A stretch of DNA of 64,000 nt, from assembly GCA_012959765.1 (NCBI GenBank), contig DUCO01000046.1, forward strand, positions 62,001 to 126,000, given 5' to 3'. This document shows positions 44,415 to 54,958 of the stretch, piece after piece. The notes beneath the pieces are model-generated. The model made no database searches. It had not been told where the DNA came from and saw only the letters and a list, made by a program, of their open reading frames with translations. Positions within the stretch are counted from its first letter, which is position 1, and each line of letters opens with the position of its first letter. The stretch is from Dehalococcoidia bacterium (GTDB lineage Bacteria > Chloroflexota > Dehalococcoidia > Lucifugimonadales > Lucifugimonadaceae). Both the position numbers and the translations under genes were made by a program.

Positions 44415-45686
44415 TTGGCCACGACCACAGAAGAACAGGCACCGGTTGGATTCCGAGAGAATCTGGCTACGAAGCTTGGTGCGCTAAGTAACAGAAATTA
44501 CCGTCGTTACTGGTTTGGATCACTGGCCTCTGTGGGTGCGATTCAGATCGTCACCATGGCGCAGGGCTGGCTGATCGTCGACAAGCTCGGTGGAACAGAG
44601 CTCGACGTGGGAATTCTTGGCGGTGCGACTGCAGTCCCAACGATTCTTGTCAGCCTGTTCGGCGGTGTTCTCGCTGATCGAGTAGATCGACGCAAGTTGA
44701 TCATGGTCGTTTCGGCTGCATCTACGGCGTTGTTGCTCCTGCTTGCAGTTCTCGACGCCACCGGCGCTGTACAGATTTGGCACGTAGTAGCAATTGCCTC
44801 GGCTCAGGGTCTCGTAATGGGTTTCGATGGTCCGGTGCGAAGCTCGTACTTCCCGCTATTGATCGAGCGTAAACACATGACCAGTGCGATTGTTCTTGGA
44901 ACGGTCATGTGGCAGTTCAGCCGACTGGTCACCCCCATTATCGGTGGCGTGATTATTACGTTCGGGGGCACCCAGTCAGTCTTCTTCGTTGGCGTTCTCG
45001 GTTGGACCAGCATGCTGCTTGTGATGATCTCGTTGAAGGTCGCCTCGCCGCGTGCCGACAAGTCACGTAACGTAATCGGCGACATCGTAGAGGGTGTGAA
45101 GTTCATTCTTTCCAGACGAGACTTTGTTCTGCTGATTGGACTTACCTATTCGACCCATTTCTTCGGCATGCAGTACCTGCAGTTGATGCCTTTCTTTGCA
45201 AAGCGTTTCGAGCGCGATGCCGACGGGTTCGGGATCATGTTGTCGGCACTGGGTCTCGGGGCGTTAACTGGCACTTTGATAGTTGGAAAGGTGCGCAGCA
45301 AACCTCGAATTGGGTACATCATGCTCGCCGGGTCGCTCACGTTTACAGCCGCAGTTATCTCATTTGCGTTTGCGCCGTCGTTTTATATAGCCCTCGGGTT
45401 TCTGTTCATTGGCGGGATGGCCAATACGATTTTCTTTGTCGTTGCGATGACCGTGCTGCAGTTGAGAGTGCCTGAGCAAATGCGAGGGCGGGTGATGGGT
45501 ATCTACACGATCACCTTCAGCTTCATACCGCTTGGCGGAGTGATGGGTGGGATCATTGCCCGGGCGTACGATGAACGGATAGCGGTGATGATTGGCGCAA
45601 TAATTCTCGCTGCGATATTCGTGTTCGTTGGGATTACCCAACCGATGATTCGCAACCTTAATGGCCAAAATCTGGAAGAGGCGTGA
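44415..45686 (+). CDS. MFS transporter (EntS/MdfA-like)
   Basis: A 423-residue major facilitator with about 12 hydrophobic segments. The first repeat has FGGVLADRVDRRKLIM (the cytoplasmic MFS signature); the second half has VPEQMRGRVMGIYTI, typical of the enterobactin-exporter-like branch. TTG start at 44415. It overlaps the next MFS gene by four bases, so the two are likely co-transcribed and perhaps act as a pair. Substrate unknown. Confidence 0.85.
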   Translation: MATTTEEQAPVGFRENLATKLGALSNRNYRRYWFGSLASVGAIQIVTMAQGWLIVDKLGGTELDVGILGGATAVPTILVSLFGGVLADRVDRRKLIMVVSAASTALLLLLAVLDATGAVQIWHVVAIASAQGLVMGFDGPVRSSYFPLLIERKHMTSAIVLGTVMWQFSRLVTPIIGGVIITFGGTQSVFFVGVLGWTSMLLVMISLKVASPRADKSRNVIGDIVEGVKFILSRRDFVLLIGLTYSTHFFGMQYLQLMPFFAKRFERDADGFGIMLSALGLGALTGTLIVGKVRSKPRIGYIMLAGSLTFTAAVISFAFAPSFYIALGFLFIGGMANTIFFVVAMTVLQLRVPEQMRGRVMGIYTITFSFIPLGGVMGGIIARAYDERIAVMIGAIILAAIFVFVGITQPMIRNLNGQNLEEA

Positions 45687-46960
45687 GCGAGGTAGAGACG
45701 AGCTCTGTTTCGTCATCCCCAAAGGCGCCCGCGCCAGCTCAGATCGAACGCCGAACAAGCGCCCTATCGTTCAAGCCGTTCCGCATTTACTTCGGTGGCA
45801 CCGTACTGGCGATGAACGCACTCAGGCTCGGTGCCGTGGCTCAGGGCTTGCTGATGTGGGAACTCACTGGATCGCCCCTGAGCCTTGGCGGGGTCGCTGC
45901 GGCAACTGCTATCCCGATGATGCTTGTGAACGTGTTCGGCGGCGTGTTTGCCGATCGATTCGAGGCGAAGCTTCTTCTGGGTGGATCATCGTTTATTGGC
46001 GCAATGATGTTCGTGCTGCTCGGCGTGCTCGATGTCACTAATACAGTCGAGCCGTGGCACATATTCTCGATAGCCACCTTCTCTGGATTCGTAGCCGGGG
46101 CCGATCAGCCATCTCGCCAGGCCTACTTCCCTTCGCTCGTGCCAAAGTCTGCAATGAAGAGTGCTATCACGATCAACGGATCGCTCATGGCGTCGGCGTC
46201 TGTTGTGGCACCGACCGTTGGGGGAATACTCATGACGGCATTCGGGACACCGCTCGGATTCTTCATCGCGTCGCTCGGCTGGTTCTCGATGTTCGTTGCA
46301 ACGCTGATACTGCCACGTAGAGGTACTTTCAAAGTTCAGCGCAGTGTTCTTCGGGATCTTGGCACCGGAATCGGCTACATACGTTCTCATCGCGTGCTGT
46401 TGGTACTGCTGATACTGGCTTTCTCGAACATGCTGATGGTCTTCGGGTGGATCGGCATGCTTCCGGCATTCGTCGAAGAATTCGGCGGCGGCAAAAGGGA
46501 AGTCGGCTTCATGTTTTCGTCGGCCGGAATCGGGGCGTTCAGCGGCATCATGGTTGCCGGTCGACTCTCACCGGGCCGTCGTCTCGGTTGGTTGATACTG
46601 GGTGGAGCCGCGTCTTTCTCGACAATCATGCTGGTCGTTTCAAACTCGCCTTCGTTGGCAGTGGTAATGATCCTGGCTGCGTTCGCCCATTTTGGCAACG
46701 GATTGTTCAACATTTCATCGATAGTTGCGGTGCAGTTGCGAGTGCCGGAAGACATTCGAGGCCGTGTAATGGGCGTGTTCGCAATCTCACAGAGCATTGG
46801 AATACTTGGCGGGCTGTGGACGGGTACTCTGGCGTCGCTGATAGGCATACGGGCTGGAATGATGGTTGGGCCGGTGATCATGCTTGTAATGATCTTCACG
46901 ATCTTCGTTACCCAGCGAAAAGTCAGAAAATTGCACGAAGATCCAACGCATGATGAGTAG
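45683..46960 (+). CDS. MFS transporter, second of a tandem pair
   Basis: A 425-residue major facilitator with the same architecture as its neighbour: FGGVFADRFEAKLLL near 90 and VPEDIRGRVMGVFAI in the second half. The two probably arose by duplication, as the motifs match closely. It begins four bases inside the previous gene and its end overlaps dgt by 11 bases. Substrate unknown; a heterodimeric exporter is possible but not shown. Confidence 0.85.
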   Translation: MSEVETSSVSSSPKAPAPAQIERRTSALSFKPFRIYFGGTVLAMNALRLGAVAQGLLMWELTGSPLSLGGVAAATAIPMMLVNVFGGVFADRFEAKLLLGGSSFIGAMMFVLLGVLDVTNTVEPWHIFSIATFSGFVAGADQPSRQAYFPSLVPKSAMKSAITINGSLMASASVVAPTVGGILMTAFGTPLGFFIASLGWFSMFVATLILPRRGTFKVQRSVLRDLGTGIGYIRSHRVLLVLLILAFSNMLMVFGWIGMLPAFVEEFGGGKREVGFMFSSAGIGAFSGIMVAGRLSPGRRLGWLILGGAASFSTIMLVVSNSPSLAVVMILAAFAHFGNGLFNISSIVAVQLRVPEDIRGRVMGVFAISQSIGILGGLWTGTLASLIGIRAGMMVGPVIMLVMIFTIFVTQRKVRKLHEDPTHDE

Positions 46961-48119
46961 TACGTCAGTCCCTTCGCATATAGTCTTTTATCCGATGGAC
47001 ACGATCTCTAGAAATACGAAGCCCGACCTCAATTCTGTTCGCAGACGTCTGGAACTTCGAGAAGAAAGTCTTTCGCCATTCGCTTCGAAATCGGTTGATT
47101 CAGTTCGAGCGATTCCTGAAGACCCCGCATCCACCAGAACAGAATTCCAGCGAGACCGTGATCGCGTAATCCACACCAACTCGTTCAGACGGCTCAAGCA
47201 CAAGAGCCAGGTGTTTGTTGCGCCTCAGGGCGATCACTTCACAACTCGCCTGACCCATGTCATTGAAGTCGCACAGGTGGGCCGTTCTATCGCACGAGGA
47301 CTGAACCTGAATGAAGATCTGGTTGAGGCGATCGGGCTGGGACACGATCTTGGGCACACCCCGTTCGGGCATATCGGTGAAAGCGTGCTCAACCAGATGC
47401 TCTCCGGTGGATTCCATCACAGTCGACACTCGGTGCGACTTGTGACGCTGCTTGAGAAAGACGGCCGGGGGCTGAATCTCACCGAGCACGTTATCGATGG
47501 GATTCGTAATCACTCGAAGCCTGAAGGGCAGTTTCTTTCTAGATCAGCGGTAGAGAACCTTTCTCTGGAAGCTCAGATCGTAAGAATTTCCGATGCGCTG
47601 GCGTATCTGGCGCACGACATTCTTGACGCACTCCGATCCGATTTCATCAAGCTCGAAGACCTGCCCAAAAAGGCGGTCGAAGCCCTTGGCGAGCGCCACT
47701 CTCAGCGGGTCGACACTGTCATAAGTAATGTTGTCGAATCATCGTGGGATTGCACCGGCGAGATCGATGTTGAAGGCTCTGACGGATCGTATGAAGGCGA
47801 TAGTTCAAAGCCGTGGATCAGGATGTCGCCTGAGCTTGGCAAAATCGTCACCGATCTCAGGGTTTTCATGTTCGAACGGTTCTATCACCCGATCAGCGCG
47901 TCGGTTGAAGGGCGCAAGGCAGCGGCTATCGTTGGCTTGCTGTTCGAGCACTTCAACCGTAAGCCGGAATTGATCCCGGCCAAGCTGCGCGAACTGTCGG
48001 GATCTGACGAGCGAGCCGCAGCCGATTATGTCTGCGGAATGACCGACAACTATGCGCTCATGATGGCCGAGCAGGTTAAACCGGGACTCAGTGCCGGGGT
48101 ATTCCAGGGCCGCATATAA
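46950..48119 (+). CDS. dgt: Deoxyguanosinetriphosphate triphosphohydrolase-like HD protein
   Basis: A 389-residue HD-domain protein. TSFRR-type start FHTNSFRR appears as VIHTNSFRRLKHKSQVF. The HD pattern is TRLTHVIEVAQVGRSIAR (His), GLGHDLGHTPFGHIGE (HD) and ISDALAYLAHDILDA (final Asp). It hydrolyses dGTP or another dNTP to nucleoside and triphosphate. An internal start (MDTISRNTK at about 46995) is possible; the upstream one overlaps the MFS gene. dnaG follows 145 bp on. Confidence 0.9.
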   Translation: MMSSTSVPSHIVFYPMDTISRNTKPDLNSVRRRLELREESLSPFASKSVDSVRAIPEDPASTRTEFQRDRDRVIHTNSFRRLKHKSQVFVAPQGDHFTTRLTHVIEVAQVGRSIARGLNLNEDLVEAIGLGHDLGHTPFGHIGESVLNQMLSGGFHHSRHSVRLVTLLEKDGRGLNLTEHVIDGIRNHSKPEGQFLSRSAVENLSLEAQIVRISDALAYLAHDILDALRSDFIKLEDLPKKAVEALGERHSQRVDTVISNVVESSWDCTGEIDVEGSDGSYEGDSSKPWIRMSPELGKIVTDLRVFMFERFYHPISASVEGRKAAAIVGLLFEHFNRKPELIPAKLRELSGSDERAAADYVCGMTDNYALMMAEQVKPGLSAGVFQGRI

Positions 48120-48264
48120 AAATGACCCAAAATGACCCTCTGCCCGGCGTTTATGCGGGAATAGTGTCCGTATACTCTCGGGAACAGTTCAGCCTACCCG
48201 AATCCGTGTGGAAATCCCCACTGTGACATCAACGCATGGAGTTCGTAGCCGCATCCGCTAGGAT

Positions 48265-50112
48265 GTGTTGAGTTTCAACGATATGGCGCTAGTCGACGAG
48301 GTAAAAAGCCGGTCAGATATTGTTCAAGTCATCTCAGATTATGTCGACTTGGACACTTCGTCGCGCCAGCCAAAAGCTCTCTGTCCGTTCCACTCTGAAC
48401 GCTCGCCATCGTTCGTAATTTATCCAGAAACAGGCAGCTGGCGTTGCTTCGGTTCGTGCGCCGAGGGCGGCGACGTGATTTCCTTCATGATGAAGCAAGA
48501 GAACATGTCGTTCCCCGAGGCTTTAGAAAATCTGGCAAATCGTGCCGGAATCAAGATCGAAGAACGCAAGAACGAACCCCGCAAGAAGCCAGTTACGGGT
48601 CTTATTGAAGCTAACGAAATCGCCTCCGATTACTTCCTTTCGAGGCTGAAAGCACCCGTTGGCGAAGAAACCGTTACATATTTGAGCGACCGGGGAATCG
48701 ATATCGAAACTGCTGTACGCCGTGGGTTGGGGCTTGCTCCAAGCGGAATGGAAACTCTTTCGGGGCATCTGCGTACCCGAAACGTACCGGCGCGTACTGC
48801 TCGGGATGCCGGGCTCATCACTAGCAAGGACGATGGCTCTTGGCGAGATATGTTCACGGGACGTCTTACGATCGCAATTCGCGACCCTCGCGATCGATTA
48901 GTCGGATTTGGCGCTCGAACTCTCGATGGTTCCGAGCCAAAGTATCTAAACACCCCGCAAACCGACGCCTTCGAGAAGTCTTCGATTCTGTACGGCCTCA
49001 ACTGGGCTGGCGATTCGATTCGTGCTGCAAATGAAGCGATTGTTGTCGAGGGGTACATGGACGTTATCGCAGCCCATGAGCATGGCTTCACGAACGTTGT
49101 CGCCTCGATGGGAACGGCCGTAACCGCGCAGCAACTCGATACGCTTGCGAGGTTCGCTTCAGCTGGCGAGACGGGCACCATTATTTTGTGCCTAGACTCC
49201 GACGCCGCGGGACAGGCCGCCACGATGCGGTCACTCGATGGGCTTGCTGATGAGATCAACGCCGGGCGTAACCGAAACGTCGAGGTAAAAGTTGCCCGCC
49301 CGGACGGCGGAAAAGACCCCGATGAGGCGATTCGTTCGAATCCCGATAGCTGGCGAGCGTCGCTGGGCGACGCCGAGCCTCTGCTTGACTACCTGATAGT
49401 TGCAAAGTCAAAGCTTCATAACCTAGAGTTGGGCCAGGGCATTGCTGATTTCGCGAACAGCGTCGCTAGCCTGATCTACAAGGTTAAGAACGACTACGAT
49501 CAGGATCGCTACTGGTCAGCCACTGCAAAGCTTGCCGGGGTTACCGAGCAGCGGCTCAAGTCGATCGTGGACAAGCCTCGGTCTACTTCACGCTCAGGGG
49601 CGCGGCGAAATTCCTCTTTCAAAAGGGGAAACAGGCCGGAATTGCGCGATACGGGACGAATTTCGTCAGAGCAAGCAAGCGATGTTCTCAGTGGTTCCGG
49701 AAGCGATGCTTTAGAAGAACATCTGCTCGCACTGCTACTGCAGAGAGACGATTTACGAGAGCACGCAATTGCGATGCCATCGGAATTTATACACCAGTCA
49801 GAAAACCGGGCTTTGTTTACGGCGTGGCAATCCTCGTCTAAAATCGGCGAAATTTCGCACGAACTTGGCGATGATTTGACGGAAAAGGCACATCAACTGG
49901 CTGAACGTGAACTTCCTCCGTTGGATCAGGCTGGTCATATTGAGGAAATCACCGAGTGCGTGATGCGCCTGAGAGAACGGCACTTCAGGGACATCAAAAA
50001 GTTACAAACCGAACGGCTCAAAGAGCTGGAGGGTGAGGAAGCAGAGGAGCTTTTGGACCAATCGCTCCTACCTAACGAAAATCTTCGCAAAGTAATGACA
50101 GGGCGGGCATAA
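48265..50112 (+). CDS. dnaG: DNA primase
   Basis: A 615-residue primase. The N-terminal CHC2 zinc finger has C40, H43, C61 and C65 ([18 protein letters not shown] then WRCFGSC). The catalytic core follows from about 125 to 250, with [20 protein letters not shown] and [12 protein letters not shown] being the Toprim acidic residues. The C-terminal third is helical, for DnaB contact. GTG start at 48265. rpoD begins 2 bases after its end, the usual dnaG-rpoD coupling. Confidence 0.95.
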   Translation: MLSFNDMALVDEVKSRSDIVQVISDYVDLDTSSRQPKALCPFHSERSPSFVIYPETGSWRCFGSCAEGGDVISFMMKQENMSFPEALENLANRAGIKIEERKNEPRKKPVTGLIEANEIASDYFLSRLKAPVGEETVTYLSDRGIDIETAVRRGLGLAPSGMETLSGHLRTRNVPARTARDAGLITSKDDGSWRDMFTGRLTIAIRDPRDRLVGFGARTLDGSEPKYLNTPQTDAFEKSSILYGLNWAGDSIRAANEAIVVEGYMDVIAAHEHGFTNVVASMGTAVTAQQLDTLARFASAGETGTIILCLDSDAAGQAATMRSLDGLADEINAGRNRNVEVKVARPDGGKDPDEAIRSNPDSWRASLGDAEPLLDYLIVAKSKLHNLELGQGIADFANSVASLIYKVKNDYDQDRYWSATAKLAGVTEQRLKSIVDKPRSTSRSGARRNSSFKRGNRPELRDTGRISSEQASDVLSGSGSDALEEHLLALLLQRDDLREHAIAMPSEFIHQSENRALFTAWQSSSKIGEISHELGDDLTEKAHQLAERELPPLDQAGHIEEITECVMRLRERHFRDIKKLQTERLKELEGEEAEELLDQSLLPNENLRKVMTGRA

Positions 50113-50114
50113 AA

Positions 50115-51656
50115 ATGGCACGATCCACCCCAACAACCGATAACGAAGACCAGCTTCAGGATCTTGTTAACTCAGGAGAATTATTGCTGTCGAACAGCAG
50201 TAACAATCTCGATGGGGGCGAGACTGAGGACGACGATACCGGGGATCGTGCAACTCCAGCCGTGCTCCGTTCATCTGCAGTGCTCGCAAGTTCGTCTGAA
50301 CTTGAATCCTGGGGCAACGCGAAACAGTCCGAAGGCTTTTCGTCACTGAATTTCAACCCTGCGGTTGAAGATTCTGAAATTCCCGACGACCCGGTTCGAA
50401 TGTACCTGCGAGAGATCGGGAGAGTTGGACTGCTCACTGCCCAAGACGAGCGCTTTCTGGCGCGTGGCATGGAAGTTTCACAGCGACTATCTGATATTCA
50501 GGCCGAAATGGCCGCCCAAACAGGCCGGATGCCTACTGCGGCAGACACCACGCTCGAACTGCTGAGCCGCGTCGGATCGCAGAGCGATGTTGCAGCCGCA
50601 ATCGCAGGATTCGTCGGACTCCCTAAGGGAACCACTCTTGGGACTCTGCTCGGAATCCCCGAAATTCGTGAGTTGATCGACGGTCCGCACGATGAGCCGC
50701 TGCTGGCTTTCCTTTCCGATGCGTTCAACTGCGAACTAGAGCAGGCGCAGGCGATGGTCAAATATCTTTCGATTGATTCCGCTCTGGTAGCTCCGGAAAC
50801 TCTGGACGCGCTGGATGCCGATCCGAAGCTCGATCAACTGGTGAAGAAGTCCGGAACGAAGGCCTATCGTGAGCATTTAGTAGTTTACGAATTCCTGCTC
50901 GGTGCACATTTTTCGAGAATAGAAAACCAGGCTGAGCGGTCCGAGCGTCATCTGGCAGAAGCCAATTTGAGATTGGTCGTGTCGGTCGCCAAAAAGTACA
51001 TCGGCCGCGGAATGTCGCTTCTTGATCTTATTCAGGAAGGGAATATCGGCCTGATACGTGCGGTCGAGAAGTTCGACTATCGCAAGGGCTACAAGTTCAG
51101 CACGTACGCAACGTGGTGGATCCGACAGGCGATCACCAGGTCGATTGCTGATCAGGCTCGAACGATCCGTATTCCGGTTCACATGGTCGAGACGATCAAC
51201 AAACTGCTTCGTGTAAGTCGACGACTTGTTCAGGAGTTTGGCCGAGAGCCGACTTCCGAGGAAATCGGCCGTGAAATGGGGATGCCGGCGGATCGAGTTC
51301 GAGAGATTCTGAAAATTTCGCAGGAACCGATTTCTCTTGCGACTCCGATCGGTGAGGAAGAGGATTCTTCGCTTGGTGATTTCATTCCCGATAACAACAC
51401 TCAGGCGCCCTCAGATGCGGCGTCGTACCAGTTGCTAAAAGAGCAGGTGGACGATGTGCTCGACTCGATTAGCGAGCGAGAGCGCAGGGTGCTGCAGTTG
51501 CGGTTCGGTCTGGAAGACGGTCGAAGTCGCACACTTGAAGAAGTCGGGCGTGAGTTTGGCGTTACTCGTGAGAGAATTCGCCAGATCGAAGCTAAGGCTC
51601 TGCGAAAACTTCGCCACCCAACGCGATCGAAGAAGCTTCGGGACTTCCTGGAGTAG
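50115..51656 (+). CDS. rpoD: RNA polymerase primary sigma factor
   Basis: A 513-residue sigma-70. Region 1.2 begins [18 protein letters not shown] (about 91-108), followed by a non-conserved insert of roughly 140 residues. Region 2 has [41 protein letters not shown] and [20 protein letters not shown]. Region 3 follows, and region 4.2 ends [22 protein letters not shown]. The N-terminal 90 residues are acidic (region 1.1-like). It recognises the -10 TATAAT seen before tRNA-Pro. Confidence 0.96.
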   Translation: MARSTPTTDNEDQLQDLVNSGELLLSNSSNNLDGGETEDDDTGDRATPAVLRSSAVLASSSELESWGNAKQSEGFSSLNFNPAVEDSEIPDDPVRMYLREIGRVGLLTAQDERFLARGMEVSQRLSDIQAEMAAQTGRMPTAADTTLELLSRVGSQSDVAAAIAGFVGLPKGTTLGTLLGIPEIRELIDGPHDEPLLAFLSDAFNCELEQAQAMVKYLSIDSALVAPETLDALDADPKLDQLVKKSGTKAYREHLVVYEFLLGAHFSRIENQAERSERHLAEANLRLVVSVAKKYIGRGMSLLDLIQEGNIGLIRAVEKFDYRKGYKFSTYATWWIRQAITRSIADQARTIRIPVHMVETINKLLRVSRRLVQEFGREPTSEEIGREMGMPADRVREILKISQEPISLATPIGEEEDSSLGDFIPDNNTQAPSDAASYQLLKEQVDDVLDSISERERRVLQLRFGLEDGRSRTLEEVGREFGVTRERIRQIEAKALRKLRHPTRSKKLRDFLE

Positions 51657-51762
51657 TTAGCCCTCGTGAGGTTGGCCGCTCTTGTTCTCGTCTTAGGCTC
51701 CGGGCGTCATCGGATGACTTGGTCGCAGCTGCAAATTACCCTTCGTTCGGTACCAGTGAACC

Positions 51763-52592
51763 ATGCCAGAAGCTCCTGATCTAGTCGTAATTCGGGAGTT
51801 TTTACTGACGCGCCTTGTTGGTGACGAAATCACTGGTGTTACTGAACGAAAGCCGCTCGTGCTTCGCAACATGCTGACGTCGATTTTGCGAACGACCTTG
51901 TGGGCAAGCGGGTCGATTCGATCGAACGGTACGGCAAGCTGCTTCTATTCAGCCTATCTGGAAACCGCGAGCTGATCGTCAGCCCGATGCTTACCGGTGC
52001 GCTGATGTGGCGCGAGCCTGCTACCAGAGTGATGGCATCGACCATATTCATATTCGATATGAAATCGGGTCAGCAGCTTCGGTATATCGACCAGAAGAAG
52101 ATGGGCCAGATGTACTACCTGTCGCCCGATCAACGCAGCGAGATTGTCAGGCTCGAGAATCAGGGTCCAGATGTGTTCGATGAACAGCTCTCGTTCGACG
52201 AGTTTCTGTTGGGGTTGAAACCGTTTCGCGGCGAAGTGAAGGGCGTGCTTACACGTGGCCAACTCGTGTCGGGAATCGGGAACGCCTGCGCTGACGAAAT
52301 CTTGCACGATGCGATGGTCTACCCGTTCAAGAAAGTCACCCGACTTTCCGACGACGAGAAGGCACGAGTGCACGGGTCCGATCTACTCGGTGACTTTGAA
52401 TCGGCTATAGAAGTGTTGCGTGAGCGGGTTGGCGACCAGATCCATCGGAAGATCAGGGATTTCCTCAGCGTTCATGGCAAGAAAAATGAAAAGTGCCCTC
52501 GATGTGGTAGCAGTATCACCGTTATCACAGCGAATAAACGGGAGACGAGTTACTGCCGGGCCTGCCAGCCGGGGTCTCTTTTCGGTAGATAA
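51763..52592 (+). pseudogene. Formamidopyrimidine-DNA glycosylase family, frameshifted
   Basis: ATG 51763 opens MPEAPDLVVIREFLL, the Fpg/Nei start where Pro2-Glu3 form the active site. After LRNMLT (about residue 39) this frame loses sense. The neighbouring frame continues VDFANDLVGKRVDSIERYGKL, and on through the glycosylase core to the C-terminal zinc finger CPRCGSSITVI and CRACQPG at 52592. One base appears missing near 51875. The product would excise oxidised bases. The break may be a real mutation or a sequence error. Confidence 0.75.
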
Positions 52593-52624
52593 TAAAGCAA
52601 ACGCTTATGAAGTGGTTGCTTTAT
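52592..52624 (+). terminator. Hairpin after the glycosylase gene
   Basis: ATAAAGCAA (52592-52600) pairs perfectly with TTGCTTTAT (52616-52624) over a 15-base loop, directly after the stop codon. The descending strand is T-rich, so it may act as a terminator. Confidence 0.55.
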
Positions 52625-52750
52625 ATTATTGCAAATATCAACCACCCACTGGTACCATGAGCTCATGGGAACACACCAGTTCCAACCGTAAAACGCTCAT
52701 TTTCAACTTGATCTGAACGTGAAATCGGTGGATTCGACACTGAACTACCT

Positions 52751-53083
52751 ATGACTACTGCCGAGAATATTGCCCAGATAAAAGACATCGTACTGATCGT
52801 CTTCCTCGTGTTTTCCTTCGCAGTTCTGCTGTTCGGGGTGATTCTTTCCCTGCGGCTGTACCACCGGGCGAGTAGCTTCATGGATCGAATGGAGCAGGTT
52901 GCAACGGGATTCGAAGAAACGTTCGGCAGAGTTGCGATAGCTCGCAAGGCTATTGAAGATGCCGCGGCGGTGTTGAAGCCCGTCGCCACAGGACTGGGCA
53001 TAGTCGGCATGTTCCAAGGATTTGGTCGGATGTTCGGTTCGAAAAGTCCCGAGAAGAGCGAATCGAACGGTGATAGCGATTAG
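52751..53083 (+). CDS. Small membrane protein of unknown function
   Basis: A 110-residue protein with one strong helix (IVLIVFLVFSFAVLLFGVILSL, about 13-34) followed by a cytoplasmic helical region (MDRMEQVATGFEETFGRV), similar in shape to DUF948-type proteins. The tail is acidic and Ser-rich. It precedes a YtxH gene by about 60 bp, a pairing seen in envelope-stress or sporulation-related small proteins elsewhere. Confidence 0.65.
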   Translation: MTTAENIAQIKDIVLIVFLVFSFAVLLFGVILSLRLYHRASSFMDRMEQVATGFEETFGRVAIARKAIEDAAAVLKPVATGLGIVGMFQGFGRMFGSKSPEKSESNGDSD

Positions 53084-53144
53084 AGAAGGTGCGGTTGGCA
53101 GTGCCGAATTTACGATCACTGCCAGCAATCACCAGAGGTAAGTA

Positions 53145-53429
53145 ATGGCTGAGAAAGACAACGGCGGTGGAGGAGGATTCCTTCTCGGACTGCTCATGGG
53201 TGGCATCGGCGGATTCGTCGCCGGGATGATTTTCGCCCCGAAATCGGGAGAAGAAACTCGTGCCTTCATTCTGGATCAGAGTCGAGAGTGGCGTGACAAA
53301 GCAGACGAGCTTACTTCTGCCACGAGAGAGCGCATGGCGACCGCCGCCACTGAAGGCCGTCGTGCGGCATCGATGATGCGAGACGACGATGGTTTCGACG
53401 ATCTCGACCTCGACGACGAGGATCTTTAG
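53145..53429 (+). CDS. YtxH-domain protein
   Basis: A 94-residue protein with a Gly-rich N-terminal helix, FLLGLLMGGIGGFVAGMIFA then PKSGEETR, the YtxH signature. The remainder is a charged helix ending in an Asp-rich tail (DDLDLDDEDL). It is a membrane-linked small protein of unclear role. A GAGGTAAGTA ribosome site precedes the ATG. It faces the convergent pheA gene. Confidence 0.82.
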   Translation: MAEKDNGGGGGFLLGLLMGGIGGFVAGMIFAPKSGEETRAFILDQSREWRDKADELTSATRERMATAATEGRRAASMMRDDDGFDDLDLDDEDL

Positions 53430-53441
53430 AAGAGCGGCGAC

Positions 53442-54284
53442 CTAACGGATCGCCAGCCCTTCAGCTCTCGGGAACGTCCCGAACACTTTGAACGTCGCTG
53501 TGTGCTTCGTAAGCTCTGCAACCGCCTCTTTGACGTTTGCGTCATCAATACTGCCTTCGAAGTCGAGCAAAAATATATAATTGCCCATACCCTTGCCGGT
53601 TGGGCGTGATTCGATCTTCAGCAGGTTGATTCCACGTTCAGCAAACGGGCTAAGCGCTGCGAAAACCAATCCCGGCGCATCGGGCCGGTCAAAATCGAAC
53701 GCAATCGACGTCTTATCGCTTCCATCCGGGGTATCGCCATTGGCGCTGAGCACCACGAATCGGGTCACATTGTTCTGGCGATCTTGAATTCCCTGAGCGA
53801 GAATCGGCAACCCTGCCAGTTCTGCCGACCTTCGTGGACCGATAGCAGCGGTGCGATCGTCAGCCTCTTTTAGATCCGTAACTGCAAGCGCCGTGCTTGT
53901 TGTTGGGATTTGTTCAGCAAAACGCAACTCCGCCGACAAGAACTGGCGGCACTGTGTCAGCGCCTCCTGCTTCGACATAATGACCCTGATATCGGCAAGT
54001 TGAACACCTAGACGGGTGATCAGGCAGTGGTCGATCGGCAGAAGAATTTCGCCCTTAATGTGGGCTTTATCCGAAGAAATCAGGTAATCGACAACTTCAA
54101 TTACGGTGCCACCAAGTGAGTTTTCGATCGGCACAACCGCTTCATCGACCTTGCCATCTTCGAGTGCCCCGGTCACAAGCCCGAGCGACGCGAACGGCAC
54201 CCGCTCCTCATCGGGAGCGTAGAAGAAGCAGGCCTCGTCGGTGTAAGTACCTTCGGGGCCAAGGAATGCGACCGTCTTGGGCAT
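53442..54284 (-). CDS. pheA: Prephenate dehydratase
   Basis: A 280-residue enzyme from ATG 54284 (an earlier in-frame start at 54314 adds 10 residues). VAFLGPEGTYTDEACFF opens the catalytic domain, VPIENSLGGTVIEVVDYL and the TRF motif in NNVTRFVVL are catalytic, and the C-terminal ACT domain (about 200-280, with GINLLKIESRPTGKGMGNY) senses phenylalanine. It converts prephenate to phenylpyruvate. It begins 2 bases after the TrkA-type gene and is probably in its operon. Confidence 0.94.
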   Translation of the reverse strand: MPKTVAFLGPEGTYTDEACFFYAPDEERVPFASLGLVTGALEDGKVDEAVVPIENSLGGTVIEVVDYLISSDKAHIKGEILLPIDHCLITRLGVQLADIRVIMSKQEALTQCRQFLSAELRFAEQIPTTSTALAVTDLKEADDRTAAIGPRRSAELAGLPILAQGIQDRQNNVTRFVVLSANGDTPDGSDKTSIAFDFDRPDAPGLVFAALSPFAERGINLLKIESRPTGKGMGNYIFLLDFEGSIDDANVKEAVAELTKHTATFKVFGTFPRAEGLAIR

Positions 54285-54286
54285 GA

Positions 54287-54952
54287 TTACCTCAGTTCTG
54301 TCAGAAATTCCCACAGCTCTGCCGTGGAGTTGGCGGGCGACAGGGCGAATATTTCGTCTTCGGCTTCTACCAAAGTATCGGCGTCGGGCGTTTTCGACCG
54401 GCCGTCTGCAGTGATCATCAATACTATTTTAGTGCCGTAGGGAAGCGTGAGTTCTGAGAGGGTACTGCCTACCACTGTTCCGGCCGCCGGGAGTTTGATT
54501 GCAACGAGTTCCTGAGATCGATCGGCCACTGGCATGAGCCTGATCAGCGGGTGCGCTGGAAGTGCGGTTGCCAAGTTCGATAGAACCAGATCGGTAGCAT
54601 TCACAACGAGATCTATTCCTGCGAGATCGAACAGTTCGGCGTTTTCGGGAGAGTGAGCAACGGCAATCGTTCGAGGCACATCGAAGTTGGTTCGCGCCAG
54701 TTGGCACGCTGCAAGGTTGTCTTCATCAGAATCGGTTGTCGCGATTATCGCCCCGGCTCGTGAAGCTCCTGCGTCCCGAAGTGCCCGAACTGAAGTTGCA
54801 TCGCCGATCGTAGCAACCATGCCCAGATCGCGTTGGAGCGAAGCAACGGTATCGGGGTCGTGATCGAGCACAAACACCTCGTGCCCCTCGTTTATGAGAG
54901 ACGATGCGAGTGGTGCTCCGACTTTTCCGCCGCCGACGATTACGAGATACAC
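54287..54952 (-). CDS. TrkA-type NAD-binding potassium-transport regulator
   Basis: A 221-residue protein with an RCK_N fold, YLVIVGGGKVGAPLASSL (2-19), and the nucleotide Asp in VLDHDPDTV, followed by a TrkA_C-like domain (AIKLPAAGTVVGSTLSEL). These subunits gate Trk/Ktr potassium transporters in response to NAD or nucleotides. The membrane pore gene is not in the window. It lies 6 bp from the next TrkA-N gene. Confidence 0.85.
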   Translation of the reverse strand: MYLVIVGGGKVGAPLASSLINEGHEVFVLDHDPDTVASLQRDLGMVATIGDATSVRALRDAGASRAGAIIATTDSDEDNLAACQLARTNFDVPRTIAVAHSPENAELFDLAGIDLVVNATDLVLSNLATALPAHPLIRLMPVADRSQELVAIKLPAAGTVVGSTLSELTLPYGTKIVLMITADGRSKTPDADTLVEAEDEIFALSPANSTAELWEFLTELR

Positions 54953-54958
54953 AGCGTG

